This document shows positions 18,731 through 27,669 of a stretch of DNA of 64,000 bases, in pieces; the first letter of the stretch is position 1, and each line of letters opens with the position of its first letter. Location of the stretch: NCBI RefSeq assembly GCF_004923295.1, contig NZ_CP039639.1, positions 62,001 to 126,000 on the forward strand, in the 5' to 3' direction. The notes below the pieces were generated by a model that was not told the origin of the DNA, made no database searches, and was given only the letters and a program-made list of their open reading frames with translations. Position numbers and translations under genes: made by a program. This DNA comes from Azospirillum sp. TSH100 (GTDB lineage: Bacteria > Pseudomonadota > Alphaproteobacteria > Azospirillales > Azospirillaceae).

Positions 18731-20536
18731 TCATTCGGCCGGGGTGGCGACCATCGGAACCTCGACGGCGCGGGCCTGGAGCAGTTCCTTCCACTTGCGG
18801 AAGGCGGCGATCAGGATGACGAAGCCCAGCGCCAGCATGATGATCGAGATGCCGGCGTTGAAGGGGTTGTAGCCCTTGGCCGCCTTGTTCAGATAGACGT
18901 TGGCGATCATCCAGTAGCCGGCGACGTTCACCGTGACGAACAGGTAGGCCAGCGGGATCAGGCAGGTCAGCATGTAGATCCGCTTCTGGGCCAGCCGCAG
19001 GATGATGGTGGCGCCGATGATGAGGCCGACCGAGGCCATCAGCTGGTTCGACACGCCGAACAGGGCCCAGACCGAGTTGATGTCGCCCGAGGTCAGCAGA
19101 TACCCCCAGGCCACGCAGGCGATGACGCTGGCGATGATCGAACCGGGGACCCAGTCCAGCCGCTTCATCGGGGCATAGACGTCGCCCAGCAGGTCCTGGA
19201 TCAGGTAACGGGCGACGCGGGTGCCGCTGTCAACGGCGGTCAGGATGAACACCGCCTCGAACATCACGACGAACTGGAAGAAGTAGGAGGCGAGGCTGTT
19301 GAACCACGGCACGCGGGTGAAGATCTCGGTCATGCCGACCGCCAGCGTCACCGCACCGCCGGTGCGGCCGTAGAGGTCGAGGCCGATTTCCTGGCTCAGC
19401 CGCGGCAGGTCGACGACGGTCATGCCCAGGGCCTTGAAGGCGGCCGGAGCGGAGTTGATGGCGAAGTAATCGGCCGGATGCAGGGCGGTGGCGGCGATCA
19501 GCGCCATGACGCCGACCAGGCATTCCGCCAGCATGCCGCCGAAGGCCACCGGACGGATGTCGCTCCACTTGTCGATCAGCTTGGGCGTGGTGCCCGACCC
19601 GATGAAGGCATGGAAGCCCGAGATGGCGCCGCAGGCGATGGTGATCGAGATGAAGGGCCAGACCGGGCCGTTCAGCACCGGGCCGCCGCCATGGATGAAG
19701 TCGGTCAGGGCGGGGAAGCGGATCTCCGGGTTGATGAAGACGACACCGACCACCAGCGCGCCGAACACGCCGACCTTCATGAAGCTGGACAGGTAACCGC
19801 GCGGGGTCAGCAGCAGCCAGACCGGCAGGGCGGTGGCGAAGAAGGCATAGACCGGCAGGATGACGGCGACCGTCTCGGCATGCAGCGTCAGCCATTCGCC
19901 CAGCAGCGTGCCCTGGATGTAGGGGCCGGCGAAGACCGAGGCGGCGATGGCGGCGATGCCGACCTGGGTGGCGCCCTTGGACGAACCGGTGATCTTCTCG
20001 TAGAGGCCAAGCGCGATGGCGATCGGGATCGTCATGAACACCGCGAAGGCGCCCCAGGCGTTGCGTTCCAGCGCATGGACGACGACCATCGACAGGCCGG
20101 CCATGGTGATGGTGATGATGAACAGCATCGCCAGACCGGTGCACCAGCCGGCCACCGGGCCGAGTTCGGCCTTGGCGACCTCGGACAGCGACTGGCCCTT
20201 GTGCTTCATCGAGGCGAACAGCACGACGGTGTCATGCACCGCACCGCCGATGACGCAGCCGATCAGCAGCCACAGGAAGCTCGGCAGATAGCCGAACTGG
20301 GCGGCCAGCACCGGACCGACCAGCGGGCCGGCGGCGGCGATGGCGGCGAAATGCTGACCCGCATTCACCCACTTCTTGGTGGGCACGTAGTTCTTTCCGT
20401 CCGCCAGGATGTGGGACGGGGTGATTTCCGAATCGTCGGCACGGAGAACCTTGCGCACGAAGAACACGCCGTAGAAGCGGTAGCAGAGCGCAAGAATGCA
20501 GAGTGTCGCGATCACAAAGGTTAGGGCGTGATCCAT
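18731..20536 (-). CDS. CstA/BtsT-family pyruvate or peptide transporter
   Basis: The 601-residue protein is an inner-membrane carrier with about 16 hydrophobic segments. CstA family landmarks are GKNYVPTKKWVNAGQHFAAIAAAGP (key ends GKNYVPT and FAAIAAAGP), GGAVHDTVVLFASMKHKG and AFIGSGTTPKL. In E. coli the relatives BtsT and CstA import pyruvate, the former under the BtsS/BtsR system. A BtsSR-like pair is encoded 3 kb away here (23441–25863) and a YbdD/YjiX-like small protein at 22265, so a pyruvate role is favoured over peptides. The start at 20536 (MDHALTF) has AGGAG upstream; the frame is open for another kilobase into the MFS gene but that part has no transporter character. Confidence 0.88.
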   Translation of the reverse strand: MDHALTFVIATLCILALCYRFYGVFFVRKVLRADDSEITPSHILADGKNYVPTKKWVNAGQHFAAIAAAGPLVGPVLAAQFGYLPSFLWLLIGCVIGGAVHDTVVLFASMKHKGQSLSEVAKAELGPVAGWCTGLAMLFIITITMAGLSMVVVHALERNAWGAFAVFMTIPIAIALGLYEKITGSSKGATQVGIAAIAASVFAGPYIQGTLLGEWLTLHAETVAVILPVYAFFATALPVWLLLTPRGYLSSFMKVGVFGALVVGVVFINPEIRFPALTDFIHGGGPVLNGPVWPFISITIACGAISGFHAFIGSGTTPKLIDKWSDIRPVAFGGMLAECLVGVMALIAATALHPADYFAINSAPAAFKALGMTVVDLPRLSQEIGLDLYGRTGGAVTLAVGMTEIFTRVPWFNSLASYFFQFVVMFEAVFILTAVDSGTRVARYLIQDLLGDVYAPMKRLDWVPGSIIASVIACVAWGYLLTSGDINSVWALFGVSNQLMASVGLIIGATIILRLAQKRIYMLTCLIPLAYLFVTVNVAGYWMIANVYLNKAAKGYNPFNAGISIIMLALGFVILIAAFRKWKELLQARAVEVPMVATPAE

Positions 20537-20694
20537 GACGGCTCTCCTGAAAAGGATATGCCGCCGGTGTAATCCCTCTGCTCGCGCCTGTGGGGTGGAA
20601 TGCCGCGAGCGGCAGTCGGGAGATGCTGAGCGGCAGCCGGCAGGGGGCGAGCGGCGCCGCTCAAGCCCCCGGACCTGCCGCCCGGTCCTGGATG

Positions 20695-21942
20695 CTAAAC
20701 GGAGTCCGACACCGGTTCGGTTGCCGCCGCTCCACCGGCCGGCGCGTCCAGATACGGCCTCAAGGTGAGGACGACGGGCACGATCAGGGCGGCGGTCGCC
20801 GCCGCAGCCAAGACGCCGACCGTCTGTCCGCCGTGATCGGCGATCGCGCCGTAGAGGATCGGCGCCAGTCCGCCGGAGCCGATGACGCTGGTGTAGAAGA
20901 CCGCGAAGGCCCGGCCGGTGTCGCCGTTGGAAAGCTCCGGCACGGCGCCATAGAGCACCGAGGAGGTGCCGTTGAGCACGATGCCGAGCAGCGGCAGCAG
21001 GAAGAGCGTCGGCGTCAGCGACGTGAGCAGCGTCGCCGCGATCAGCAGGGCGGTGGCGGCTTCGGTCACCATGACGCTGCCGACGATGCCCAGCCGCTCC
21101 CCAAGCAGGCTGCAGGTCGCCTTTCCCAGCGCGCCACCGATGAACAGCAGGGCAAGGGCAAGCCCGACCGTCGCCGAATCCCCGCCCTGGCCATGGATGA
21201 GGAAGGGCAGGAAGATCAGATAGCCCATGCGGGTCGCGGTATCGAGCGCGCCGATCACCGTCAGGATACCGAAGCCGCCGCGACCGCGGCCCCCCATCCC
21301 GGTCCCAGTCCCGGTCGCAGTCCTGGCGGCCCTGGCGATGGGGACTGCCGGCGCCAGCGGCACCAGCGCGAGCGACAGGACCAGTCCGATCGCCGCCATC
21401 AGCCCGAGCACCGGCTGCCAGCCGAACACCGGCAACAGCACGGCGGCGAGCGCCGGCAGTGCCGCTTTGCCGAGATCGCCTGAGAAATTGTAGATGCCGA
21501 GCGGATGCCGCGATGCCGCGCCATAACTGACGGTCACCAGCGTCGAGCCGCAGGGATGCTGGATGCTCGATCCGATGCCGGCCAGGACAAGGCCGACGCA
21601 CAGCCCCGGCAGGCCGAGCGGCAACGCCATGATGAGCAGGCCCGCCGCCGCCAGAAGTGTCGACAGGATCAGCGCCGCCCGCGGCGACAGGCCGCGCAGG
21701 GCGCGGTCGGCCGGGATTTGCAGTCCTCCCATCGTCCCGGAGTAAAGGCCCCGAATGATGGCAAGCATCGCATAGGACAGGCCGAACTGCGCCTGCCAGA
21801 CCGGCAGGAAGACATAGAGGGCGTCAGTGTACCCGTCATGCACCGCATGGGCCAGACAGGCACCTGTCAGGCTTTTCTTCTTCTCTGTCCACCAATCTCT
21901 CGGCGTCATCTTCAATGGCTTCCCCGAAGGCACGACAGGCAT
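20695..21942 (-). CDS. Major facilitator superfamily transporter, Fsr-like
   Basis: The 415-residue protein has twelve predicted membrane segments. The HDGYTDALYVFLPVWQAQFGLSYAML opening (key part HDGYTDALY) and the GxGSSIQHPCGS segment after helix four resemble the fosmidomycin-resistance (Fsr) branch of the MFS, whose members act as drug or metabolite exporters. A Gly/Thr/Arg-rich central loop separates the two six-helix halves. The start may be the ATG at 21942 or the one at 21909 (MTPRDWW), which has GGGGAAG upstream; the longer form is given. It is transcribed away from the YbdD-like gene and ends 158 bp before the CstA-like gene. The substrate cannot be predicted. Confidence 0.82.
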   Translation of the reverse strand: MPVVPSGKPLKMTPRDWWTEKKKSLTGACLAHAVHDGYTDALYVFLPVWQAQFGLSYAMLAIIRGLYSGTMGGLQIPADRALRGLSPRAALILSTLLAAAGLLIMALPLGLPGLCVGLVLAGIGSSIQHPCGSTLVTVSYGAASRHPLGIYNFSGDLGKAALPALAAVLLPVFGWQPVLGLMAAIGLVLSLALVPLAPAVPIARAARTATGTGTGMGGRGRGGFGILTVIGALDTATRMGYLIFLPFLIHGQGGDSATVGLALALLFIGGALGKATCSLLGERLGIVGSVMVTEAATALLIAATLLTSLTPTLFLLPLLGIVLNGTSSVLYGAVPELSNGDTGRAFAVFYTSVIGSGGLAPILYGAIADHGGQTVGVLAAAATAALIVPVVLTLRPYLDAPAGGAAATEPVSDSV

Positions 21943-22264
21943 TGCCCGGCCGATCCCAAACGGACGGCAGGGTATACCCGTGATGTTTCATCGACCAGTA
22001 TGCTTTCAACCAAGGATACTGTTCGTTTTCCTCACGGGTTGCCGATCCGCCACCTTCCGCCTCTGAACGCCCTGCGCATAAGGGCAGGGCTTCCAAAGAT
22101 CAGGGCCGGCGTGATGACTCCGCGACCGCTCAGGCCCCGGAAAGCACCGCTCAGGCGGTCAAAACGCCGCTCGCCGGAAATCGCTCTGGCGGGCGCGGCG
22201 CCGACGCTAAGGTGGGACGTCCCACACCGCCGACTTCGGCCCCGGCTGCCGCGAGAGATCTCCG
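21943..22264. other. Divergent gap between the MFS and YbdD-like genes
   Basis: A 322-bp promoter-containing gap. GCCCTGC (22069–22075) pairs with GCAGGGC (22084–22090). A perfect 14-bp palindrome lies at 22212–22225 (listed separately). No gene was supported inside. Confidence 0.5.
22212..22225. promoter_or_regulatory. Palindromic regulatory site GTGGGACGTCCCAC, copy 1
   Basis: A perfect 14-bp palindrome about 40 bp upstream of the YbdD-like start. The identical 14 bp occur once more, at 62406–62419, upstream of the acyl-CoA synthetase gene. The binding protein is unknown. Confidence 0.6.
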
Positions 22265-22459
22265 ATGACCACTCCCTGCTCACGCACCCCCCTGCGCAAG
22301 GCTCTCGCCAATCTGCGCCGCCTGTTCAACGATGACAGCTACGACCGCTACCGCGAGGCCCAGGCCCGCCTCACCCCGGACGAACCGCCGCTCGACCCCC
22401 AGGCCTTCAAGGCCCGCCAGATCCTGATGACTCTGGGACGCGGCTGCTGCGGCCGATAG
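22265..22459 (+). CDS. YbdD/YjiX family small protein
   Basis: This 64-residue protein resembles E. coli YbdD and YjiX: a conserved YDRYREAQ segment, a PDEPPLDPQAF stretch (compare the YbdD PDQTPMTYEEF region) and a C-terminal Gly-Arg-Gly-Cys-Cys-Gly-Arg tail like the GGARCC end of YbdD. In E. coli these small proteins are encoded directly after the CstA and BtsT transporters. Here the gene is on the opposite strand, 1.7 kb from the CstA/BtsT-like gene and separated by an MFS gene, so the pairing is kept in the neighbourhood but not in an operon. Its 3' end overlaps the convergent YihY gene by 53 bp. The molecular role of the family is not established. Confidence 0.8.
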   Translation: MTTPCSRTPLRKALANLRRLFNDDSYDRYREAQARLTPDEPPLDPQAFKARQILMTLGRGCCGR

Positions 22460-23354
22460 CCCCCTCCCCCACCCCAGGCCCCGCCTCCGGCTTCAGGCCG
22501 GGCAGCCGCGCCCGGCTGCCGCTGCGTTCGGAATAGGCGCGGGTCAGCTCCGCCCCGAACAGGAAGATGACCGCCGAATAATAGACCCACAGCAGGATCA
22601 GCACGAAGGATCCGGCCGCGCCATAGACCGTCACCACCCCGCTGGTGGCGATGTAGAAGCCGATCAGGAATTTTCCCACCGCGAACAGGAAGGCATTCAC
22701 CGCCGCGCCCAGCCAGACGTCGGCCCAGCGGATGTAGGTGTCGGGCAGGATGCGGTAGATCAGCGCGAACAGACCGGTCAGCACCGTCCAGGACACCACC
22801 ACGTCGACCAGCCACAGCAGCGACGGCATCGCCGGCAGATAGCCGGCGGCCCAGCGGCCGGCCGCCGCCAGCGCCGCACTGACCACCAGCGAGACGATCA
22901 GCAGGAAGCCGATGGCGCCGATCAGCGCCAGCGCCTTCAGCCGCACCCGCACCAGCCAGGTGATGGTCGATTCCTGCGGTGCCGCCACCCGCCAGATGCG
23001 GTTCAGCCCGGCCTGAAGCTCGACGAAGACGGTGGTGGCGCCAACCAGGATGGTGCCGATGCCGATGACGCTGGCGACGATCCCGGTCTCCCTGGCGCCG
23101 GCCCGCGCGATCAGATCCTGAAGGGTCTGGCCGGCATCATGCCCGACCAGCGCCGTCAGCTGGTCGACCAGCGCGCCGCGCGCCGCCTCGTCGCCGAACA
23201 CCAGCCCGGCCAGCGCGATCACCAGGATGGCCAGCGGCGCCAGCGAGAAGATGGTGTAGAAGGCGATCGACGCCGCCATGCTCATCGCGTCGTCGTTCAT
23301 CCAGCCATAGGCCGCATCGACCACGATCCCCCACCACCGCCGCACGCCGCCCAT
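22407..23354 (-). CDS. YihY/UPF0761 family inner-membrane protein
   Basis: About 315 residues with six membrane segments in the YihY (formerly 'ribonuclease BN') pattern. Family marks are SIAFYTIFSLAPLAILVIA (key FYTIFSLAPL), the GATTVFVELQAGLNRIW segment, and YGAAGSFVLILLWVYYSA near the last helices. The start is taken as the ATG at 23354 (MGGVRRW) because GGAGG lies 6 nt upstream; a GTG at 23378 is the alternative. The C-terminal 35 residues are Gly/Ser/Arg-rich and probably a disordered tail that overlaps the YbdD-like gene. Function in the family is unknown; transport or envelope roles have been suggested. Confidence 0.88.
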   Translation of the reverse strand: MGGVRRWWGIVVDAAYGWMNDDAMSMAASIAFYTIFSLAPLAILVIALAGLVFGDEAARGALVDQLTALVGHDAGQTLQDLIARAGARETGIVASVIGIGTILVGATTVFVELQAGLNRIWRVAAPQESTITWLVRVRLKALALIGAIGFLLIVSLVVSAALAAAGRWAAGYLPAMPSLLWLVDVVVSWTVLTGLFALIYRILPDTYIRWADVWLGAAVNAFLFAVGKFLIGFYIATSGVVTVYGAAGSFVLILLWVYYSAVIFLFGAELTRAYSERSGSRARLPGLKPEAGPGVGEGAIGRSSRVPESSGSGGP

Positions 23355-23440
23355 CGCCGCCCTCCCGTCCCGGATCACTCCCTCCGGTAACAGCGGCGGC
23401 GGCGGTTTGAGCCGACCGGAAATCCCTCATCCCAAATCCC

Positions 23441-24160
23441 TCACCCCATCCCCAGCCGTTCCTTGAGCGCCCCCAGGAAGCGCCGGCTGACCGGCACCAC
23501 GTGGCCGCCAATGGTCTGGATCTCCGCCAGCCCGCCATCGACGAAGCGGATCTCCCGGATGCGCTCCGGGTTGACCAGATGCTGGCGGTGGCAACGGAAC
23601 AGCTGGCTCTTTTCCTGAATGGTGTGCAGGGTCAGCTCGGTGAAGCGCTCCTGCCCATCCTCCCCCACCACATAGACGCCGGCGGGGCGGGAGACGACAT
23701 ACTCGACATCGGCCAGCTTCATCAGGGTGATGCGGTTGACCCCGGTGCAGGGAATATGGCGCAGCTCCGCCGCCCCCGGCAGGACCGACAGCTCCTGCGG
23801 CGCATGCTGGCGGCGCAGCCGCTGCAAGGTCTTCGCCAGCCGCGCCGGGTCGGCCGGCTTCAGCAGATAGTCGAAGGCATGCTCCTCGAAAGCCTGGACG
23901 GCATATTCGTCATGGGCGGTCAGGAAGACGATGCGCGGCATCCGCTCGGGATCGAGCATGCTCAGCATCTCCAGCCCGCTGACCCGCGGCATCTGGATGT
24001 CGAGGAAGACCACGTCGGGCGCCTGCCGGTTGATGGCGCCGATCGCCTCGATGGCGTTGGCGCATTCGCCGACGATGCGGACATCGGCGGCCTCCTCCAG
24101 CATCCGGCGCAGCTCCTCCCGCGCCAGCGGCTCGTCATCGACGATCAGGACAGTCATCAT
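23441..24160 (-). CDS. LytTR response regulator, BtsR/YehT-like
   Basis: The 239-residue protein has a receiver domain (residues 1–120) with acidic pair Asp8-Asp9, phosphoacceptor Asp54 in FLDIQMP and Lys in LLKPAD, followed by a LytTR DNA-binding domain (about 135–235) with [10 protein letters not shown]. Domain order and length match BtsR/YehT. It is translationally coupled to the kinase gene by a 4-bp overlap. In E. coli BtsR activates the btsT pyruvate transporter gene, and a CstA/BtsT-like gene lies 3 kb downstream on the same strand, so that gene is its probable target. LytTR proteins normally bind imperfect direct repeats; I did not find a convincing pair upstream of the transporter. 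Confidence 0.9.
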   Translation of the reverse strand: MMTVLIVDDEPLAREELRRMLEEAADVRIVGECANAIEAIGAINRQAPDVVFLDIQMPRVSGLEMLSMLDPERMPRIVFLTAHDEYAVQAFEEHAFDYLLKPADPARLAKTLQRLRRQHAPQELSVLPGAAELRHIPCTGVNRITLMKLADVEYVVSRPAGVYVVGEDGQERFTELTLHTIQEKSQLFRCHRQHLVNPERIREIRFVDGGLAEIQTIGGHVVPVSRRFLGALKERLGMG

Positions 24161-25863
24161 GCGGGTACGGTCTCTTCGAGAGGCAGGCGCAGGGTGACGC
24201 GGGTGAAGGCATCGGGCTCGCAGGCGACCGAGACGCCGTAAGCCTCACCGTAGCGGTTGCGGATGCGGCGGTCGACGATGGTCATCCCCAACCCGTCGCC
24301 GCCCGGTTTGGCCTCGTAGAGCCCGGCATTGTCCTCCACCGACAGCAGCAGGTCGCCACCCTCCCGCCGGGCCGCGATGCGCACCCGCCCATTGCCGAGA
24401 AGCTGGGCGGTACCGTGCTTGATCGCATTCTCCACCAGCGGCTGGAGCGAGAAGGCCGGCAGGCGGGCGTGGCGAATCTCCTCCGGCACCTCGATCTCCA
24501 CCGCCAGCCGTCCGGTGAAGCGGGCCAGCTCGATCTGGAGATAGGCGCTGACATGCTCGACCTCGTCGGCCAGCGTCGCCATCTGGCTGGGGCGCTTCAG
24601 GTTCTTGCGGAAGAAGGTCGACAGGTTCTGCACCAGCTGCCGCGCCCGCTCCGGATCGTTGCGGATGACGGCGGAGATGGTGTTCAGCGCGTTGAACAGG
24701 AAATGCGGGTTCACCTGCGCATGCAGCAGCTTGATCTCCGACTGCGCCAGCAGCGCCTTCTGCTGCTCGTAGCGGCCGGCCAGGATCTGGTTGGACAGCA
24801 GCCGCGCGACGCCCTCGCCCAGCGTGCGGTTGATGGTGGAGAAGATCTTGGTCTTCGGCTCGTACAGCTTGATGGTGCCGATCACCCCGCCCTCCTCGCC
24901 GACCAGCGGGATCACCAGCGCCGCCCCCAGCCGGCAGGTCGGGCTGATCGAGCAGCGGTAGGCCACCTCGTTGCCGTCGGCATAGATGACCTGGTTGTTG
25001 GCGATGGCCTGATGGGTCTGCGGCGAGCTGATCGGCGTGCCGGGCAGATGGTGGTCGTCGCCCATGCCGATGAAGGCCAGCAGCTTGTCGCGGTCGGTGA
25101 TGGCGACGGCGCCGACGCCGGTCTCCTCGAAGATGATGCGGGCGACGCGGGTGCTGTTCTCGCTGTTGAAGCCGCCGCGCAGCACGCCGTCGCAGCGCGC
25201 CGCGATCTTCAGCGCCTTGGCGGAGAAGGCGCTGGACTGCTTCTCGTCCAGAACGCGGCGCTCCAGCAGGATGCGCATGAACAGCGCGGCACCCACGGTG
25301 TTGGCGACGATCATCGGGGCCGCCACCACCTCCACCAGATGCACCGCCGCCTCGAACGGCCGGGCCACCGCCAGGATGATGAGCATCTGCACCACCTCCG
25401 CCACGAAGGTGACGGCGCCGACGCGCAGCGGGTTGAACAGCGGTTCGATCCGGCCCTGGCGCACCATGTGGCGGTGGACCAGCCCGCCGATCAGCCCCTC
25501 CGCCATGGTGGAGATGGCGCAGGCAAGTGCCGAAATGCCGCCCAGCGAATAGCGGTGCATCCCGCCGGTCAGCCCGACCGCCAGCCCCACCGACGGCCCG
25601 CCGAAGATGCCGCCCAGCACGGCGCCGATGGCGCGGGTGTTGGCGATGCTGTCGTCGATGTGCAGGCCGAAATAGGTGCCCATGATGCAGAAGATCGAGA
25701 AGATCACATAGCAGGCCAGCTTGTGTGGCCAGCGCACCGTGACATGGGTCAGCGGCAGGAACAGCGGCGTCCGGCTCAGCAGATAGGCGATCACCAGATA
25801 GACGCACATCTGCTGAAGCAGCGAGAGGACCAGGGTGAAGGGCTCGATGGGTATGGCGGGCAT
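24157..25863 (-). CDS. LytS-family sensor histidine kinase, BtsS/YehU-like
   Basis: The 568-residue protein starts with a multi-helix membrane sensor (5TM-Lyt type, about residues 1–190; [15 protein letters not shown] is typical), then a GAF-like domain (about 215–350), a HisKA_7TM-type dimer region with phosphoacceptor His387 in NPHFLFN, and a HATPase_c domain (about 460–560, [11 protein letters not shown]). The start at 25863 (MPAIPIEP) matches the family; upstream in-frame codons lack membrane character. BtsS of E. coli is a high-affinity pyruvate sensor. Sequence layout and the nearby CstA/BtsT and YbdD-like genes support an analogous pyruvate or related-carboxylate sensing role, though the ligand is inferred. 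Confidence 0.9.
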   Translation of the reverse strand: MPAIPIEPFTLVLSLLQQMCVYLVIAYLLSRTPLFLPLTHVTVRWPHKLACYVIFSIFCIMGTYFGLHIDDSIANTRAIGAVLGGIFGGPSVGLAVGLTGGMHRYSLGGISALACAISTMAEGLIGGLVHRHMVRQGRIEPLFNPLRVGAVTFVAEVVQMLIILAVARPFEAAVHLVEVVAAPMIVANTVGAALFMRILLERRVLDEKQSSAFSAKALKIAARCDGVLRGGFNSENSTRVARIIFEETGVGAVAITDRDKLLAFIGMGDDHHLPGTPISSPQTHQAIANNQVIYADGNEVAYRCSISPTCRLGAALVIPLVGEEGGVIGTIKLYEPKTKIFSTINRTLGEGVARLLSNQILAGRYEQQKALLAQSEIKLLHAQVNPHFLFNALNTISAVIRNDPERARQLVQNLSTFFRKNLKRPSQMATLADEVEHVSAYLQIELARFTGRLAVEIEVPEEIRHARLPAFSLQPLVENAIKHGTAQLLGNGRVRIAARREGGDLLLSVEDNAGLYEAKPGGDGLGMTIVDRRIRNRYGEAYGVSVACEPDAFTRVTLRLPLEETVPA

Positions 25864-25972
25864 GGCGGTGTTTCCCGGCAGCGGCCTTCCGACCGGCGCT
25901 GCTCCGCACCATCCTACACCGGCCGGCGTCGTCCGCCGATGGGACATCCTTGCATCCCTCGGGTCACGGCCT

Positions 25973-26692
25973 TCACAGATCTCCCGCAACCGGTTCCGAA
26001 AGGTCGGCCTTCATTTCCGGATGGGTCGAGGCGCATCCCGTCTCGATGTACCGCCGGTATTCATCACGCTGGACGGCGTAGAGGTCTTCCCCCTCCGCCG
26101 GAATGTTCTTGGCGTGTCGAAGGGCCGATGCCGAGCCGCCCAGATCGATGACCACGAAATCCACAGTCGCCAGTGTCGTCGAGATGAAACTGAGCGCATA
26201 GACCTCCGCGGCGATCCCCGCCGTCAACGCCACCGCGGCCACGGTGTTGGTGGAGCCGACGAAAGGCAGCACAAGGTAAGAACCGGGTGCGAGGCCGGTC
26301 TTGCAGAGCGACGTGCCGAAATTCTCCTCCCGGCGCTCCAGGCCGAGCGGTGTGGCGACATCGAACAGGCCGCCGATGCCGAGCGTCGAATTGATCCCGA
26401 AACGCGCCGCCGAGGCGGCGGCACCGCCTGCCTTGCCCTGCAAAGCGTTGTCGAGGACCATCTCGATTTCGGTCAGGTTCGCATAGGCGTTCGACAGACC
26501 GGCCGTTACCGGGGCGGGCACCCATGGCCCTATGTGATCGACGGTCGGGTTGATGACCCAATCGAGCAACCCCTTGTTGACCGCGAACATGGTCCGGTTG
26601 AACGACTCCAGGGGGTCGGCTGCGTAAGCGGAAAACGGTACGCAGCTCATCGCCAAGGCTACGAGCAGGCTCGCCACATGTCTCGCCGCCAT
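25973..26692 (-). CDS. MlaA/VacJ-family protein
   Basis: The 239-residue protein has a signal sequence followed by the MlaA core: DPLESFNRTMFAVNKGLLDWVINP, given by its ends DPLESFNR and WVINP, then GPWVPAPVTAGLSNAYANL, and GIGGLFDVATPLGL. MlaA removes surface-exposed phospholipids from the outer membrane and passes them to the Mla transport chain. Usual MlaA proteins are lipoproteins; here the only Cys near the end of the signal (AMSC) is a poor lipobox, and a standard cleavage site (SAYA|A) follows, so membrane anchoring is uncertain. The start at 26692 (MAARHVAS) lies 5 bp after the deacetylase stop, so the two are one transcription unit. No other mla genes are nearby. Confidence 0.82.
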   Translation of the reverse strand: MAARHVASLLVALAMSCVPFSAYAADPLESFNRTMFAVNKGLLDWVINPTVDHIGPWVPAPVTAGLSNAYANLTEIEMVLDNALQGKAGGAAASAARFGINSTLGIGGLFDVATPLGLERREENFGTSLCKTGLAPGSYLVLPFVGSTNTVAAVALTAGIAAEVYALSFISTTLATVDFVVIDLGGSASALRHAKNIPAEGEDLYAVQRDEYRRYIETGCASTHPEMKADLSEPVAGDL

Positions 26693-26697
26693 ACCGC

Positions 26698-27501
26698 TCA
26701 CCGACGGCGCGGGGTCGGGTGCAGCAGCGCCAGTTCCGGCGTCACCGACTGCCGCATCGCCGCTTCCCATTCCGTCATGGTGACGAAGCGCAGGCCGCGT
26801 TTCTCCCCTTCCTCAAGGATCGCCGGCAGCGCCGCGACGGTCGCCGCCTTGGTGCTGTGCATCAGCACGACGGCGCCGGGGACCAGCCGCTCGACGATGC
26901 GGTGGCGGATGATGTCGGGACCGGTGTCCTTCCAGTCCTGGCTGTCGGCGGTCCACAGCACCGTCGCCATGCCATGGTGCCGCGCCAAGGCCGCCAGAGC
27001 GTCGTCGACATCGCCGTAGGGCGGCCGGAACCATGTCGCCGTGACGCCGACCGACGCCAGCGCCTTTTCCGCCTGAGCGAGATTCCATTCTCGCTCGGCC
27101 GGCTTCAGGTCGGTGGTCATCGGGTGGGTCTGGGTGTGGCTGCCGACCTCGTTGCCGGACGCCGCCACCAGCCTGGCGATCTCGTGATGCTCGGGGATCT
27201 TGGCGCCGATGTAGAAGAAGGTCGCCTTCGCCCCATGTGCCCGCAGGATGTCGAGGATGCGCGGGTCATGGCCGTCCGGCCCGTCGTCGATGGTCAACGC
27301 CACCACCTTCGCCGTCGGCAGTCTCAGATCGACCTGGGCGAGGTCGAGGTCCGATCCGGGGATCAGGTGCTGCGTCACGAAGGGCGCCGCGCCGTGGGTG
27401 GCGGCATAGCTGCGCTGGCCCGCCATGGCGGCAGCCGGCAGGGTGGACAGGACGGCCGCCAGCCCCAACGGCAGGACGGCGCGGCGGAACAGGGTCATCA
27501 T
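26698..27501 (-). CDS. Polysaccharide deacetylase (NodB domain), secreted
   Basis: The 267-residue protein begins with a signal peptide (about residues 1–24, PAAAMA) and has a single NodB homology domain from about residue 55. The five family motifs are visible: TIDDGPDG with the catalytic base and metal Asp, SHTQTHP with two metal His, RPPYGD, a DSQDW segment, and LMHS. It should remove N-acetyl groups from an envelope polysaccharide or peptidoglycan in the periplasm. The start is one of two adjacent Met codons at 27501/27498; the longer frame upstream is Pro/Arg-rich and not convincing. It is followed after 5 bp by the MlaA-like gene. Substrate is unknown. Confidence 0.87.
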   Translation of the reverse strand: MMTLFRRAVLPLGLAAVLSTLPAAAMAGQRSYAATHGAAPFVTQHLIPGSDLDLAQVDLRLPTAKVVALTIDDGPDGHDPRILDILRAHGAKATFFYIGAKIPEHHEIARLVAASGNEVGSHTQTHPMTTDLKPAEREWNLAQAEKALASVGVTATWFRPPYGDVDDALAALARHHGMATVLWTADSQDWKDTGPDIIRHRIVERLVPGAVVLMHSTKAATVAALPAILEEGEKRGLRFVTMTEWEAAMRQSVTPELALLHPTPRRR

Positions 27502-27620
27502 CGCGGTGGCACTTGAGAAAGGTCGGAGCCGGCCCCCTCCCTTCGATCGGGGTAGGGCCGGCGGAAGGCTTGAGCTTTGCGCCCGCCCGCCGCGATGAAC
27601 AAGCGATTTATTGCGGACCC

Positions 27621-27659
27621 GCCGGGGCGGGGGCGGGTTGCCCACGCCCCCGCCCCGGC
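27621..27659 (-). terminator. Strong hairpin after the TonB receptor operon
   Basis: GCCGGGGCGGGGGC (27621–27634) pairs perfectly with 27646–27659, 10 bp after the receptor stop on the minus strand. The following minus-strand sequence is AT-richer but has no clear U-run. Likely the end of the siderophore operon. Confidence 0.6.
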
Positions 27660-27669
27660 AGCGGCACGG

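Noticed and set aside
18731-21601. Open frame joining the CstA-like protein to about 350 upstream residues
   Set aside because: The upstream part is antisense-like Arg/Pro-rich sequence in another frame of the MFS gene; a good ribosome-binding site and family start lie at 20536.
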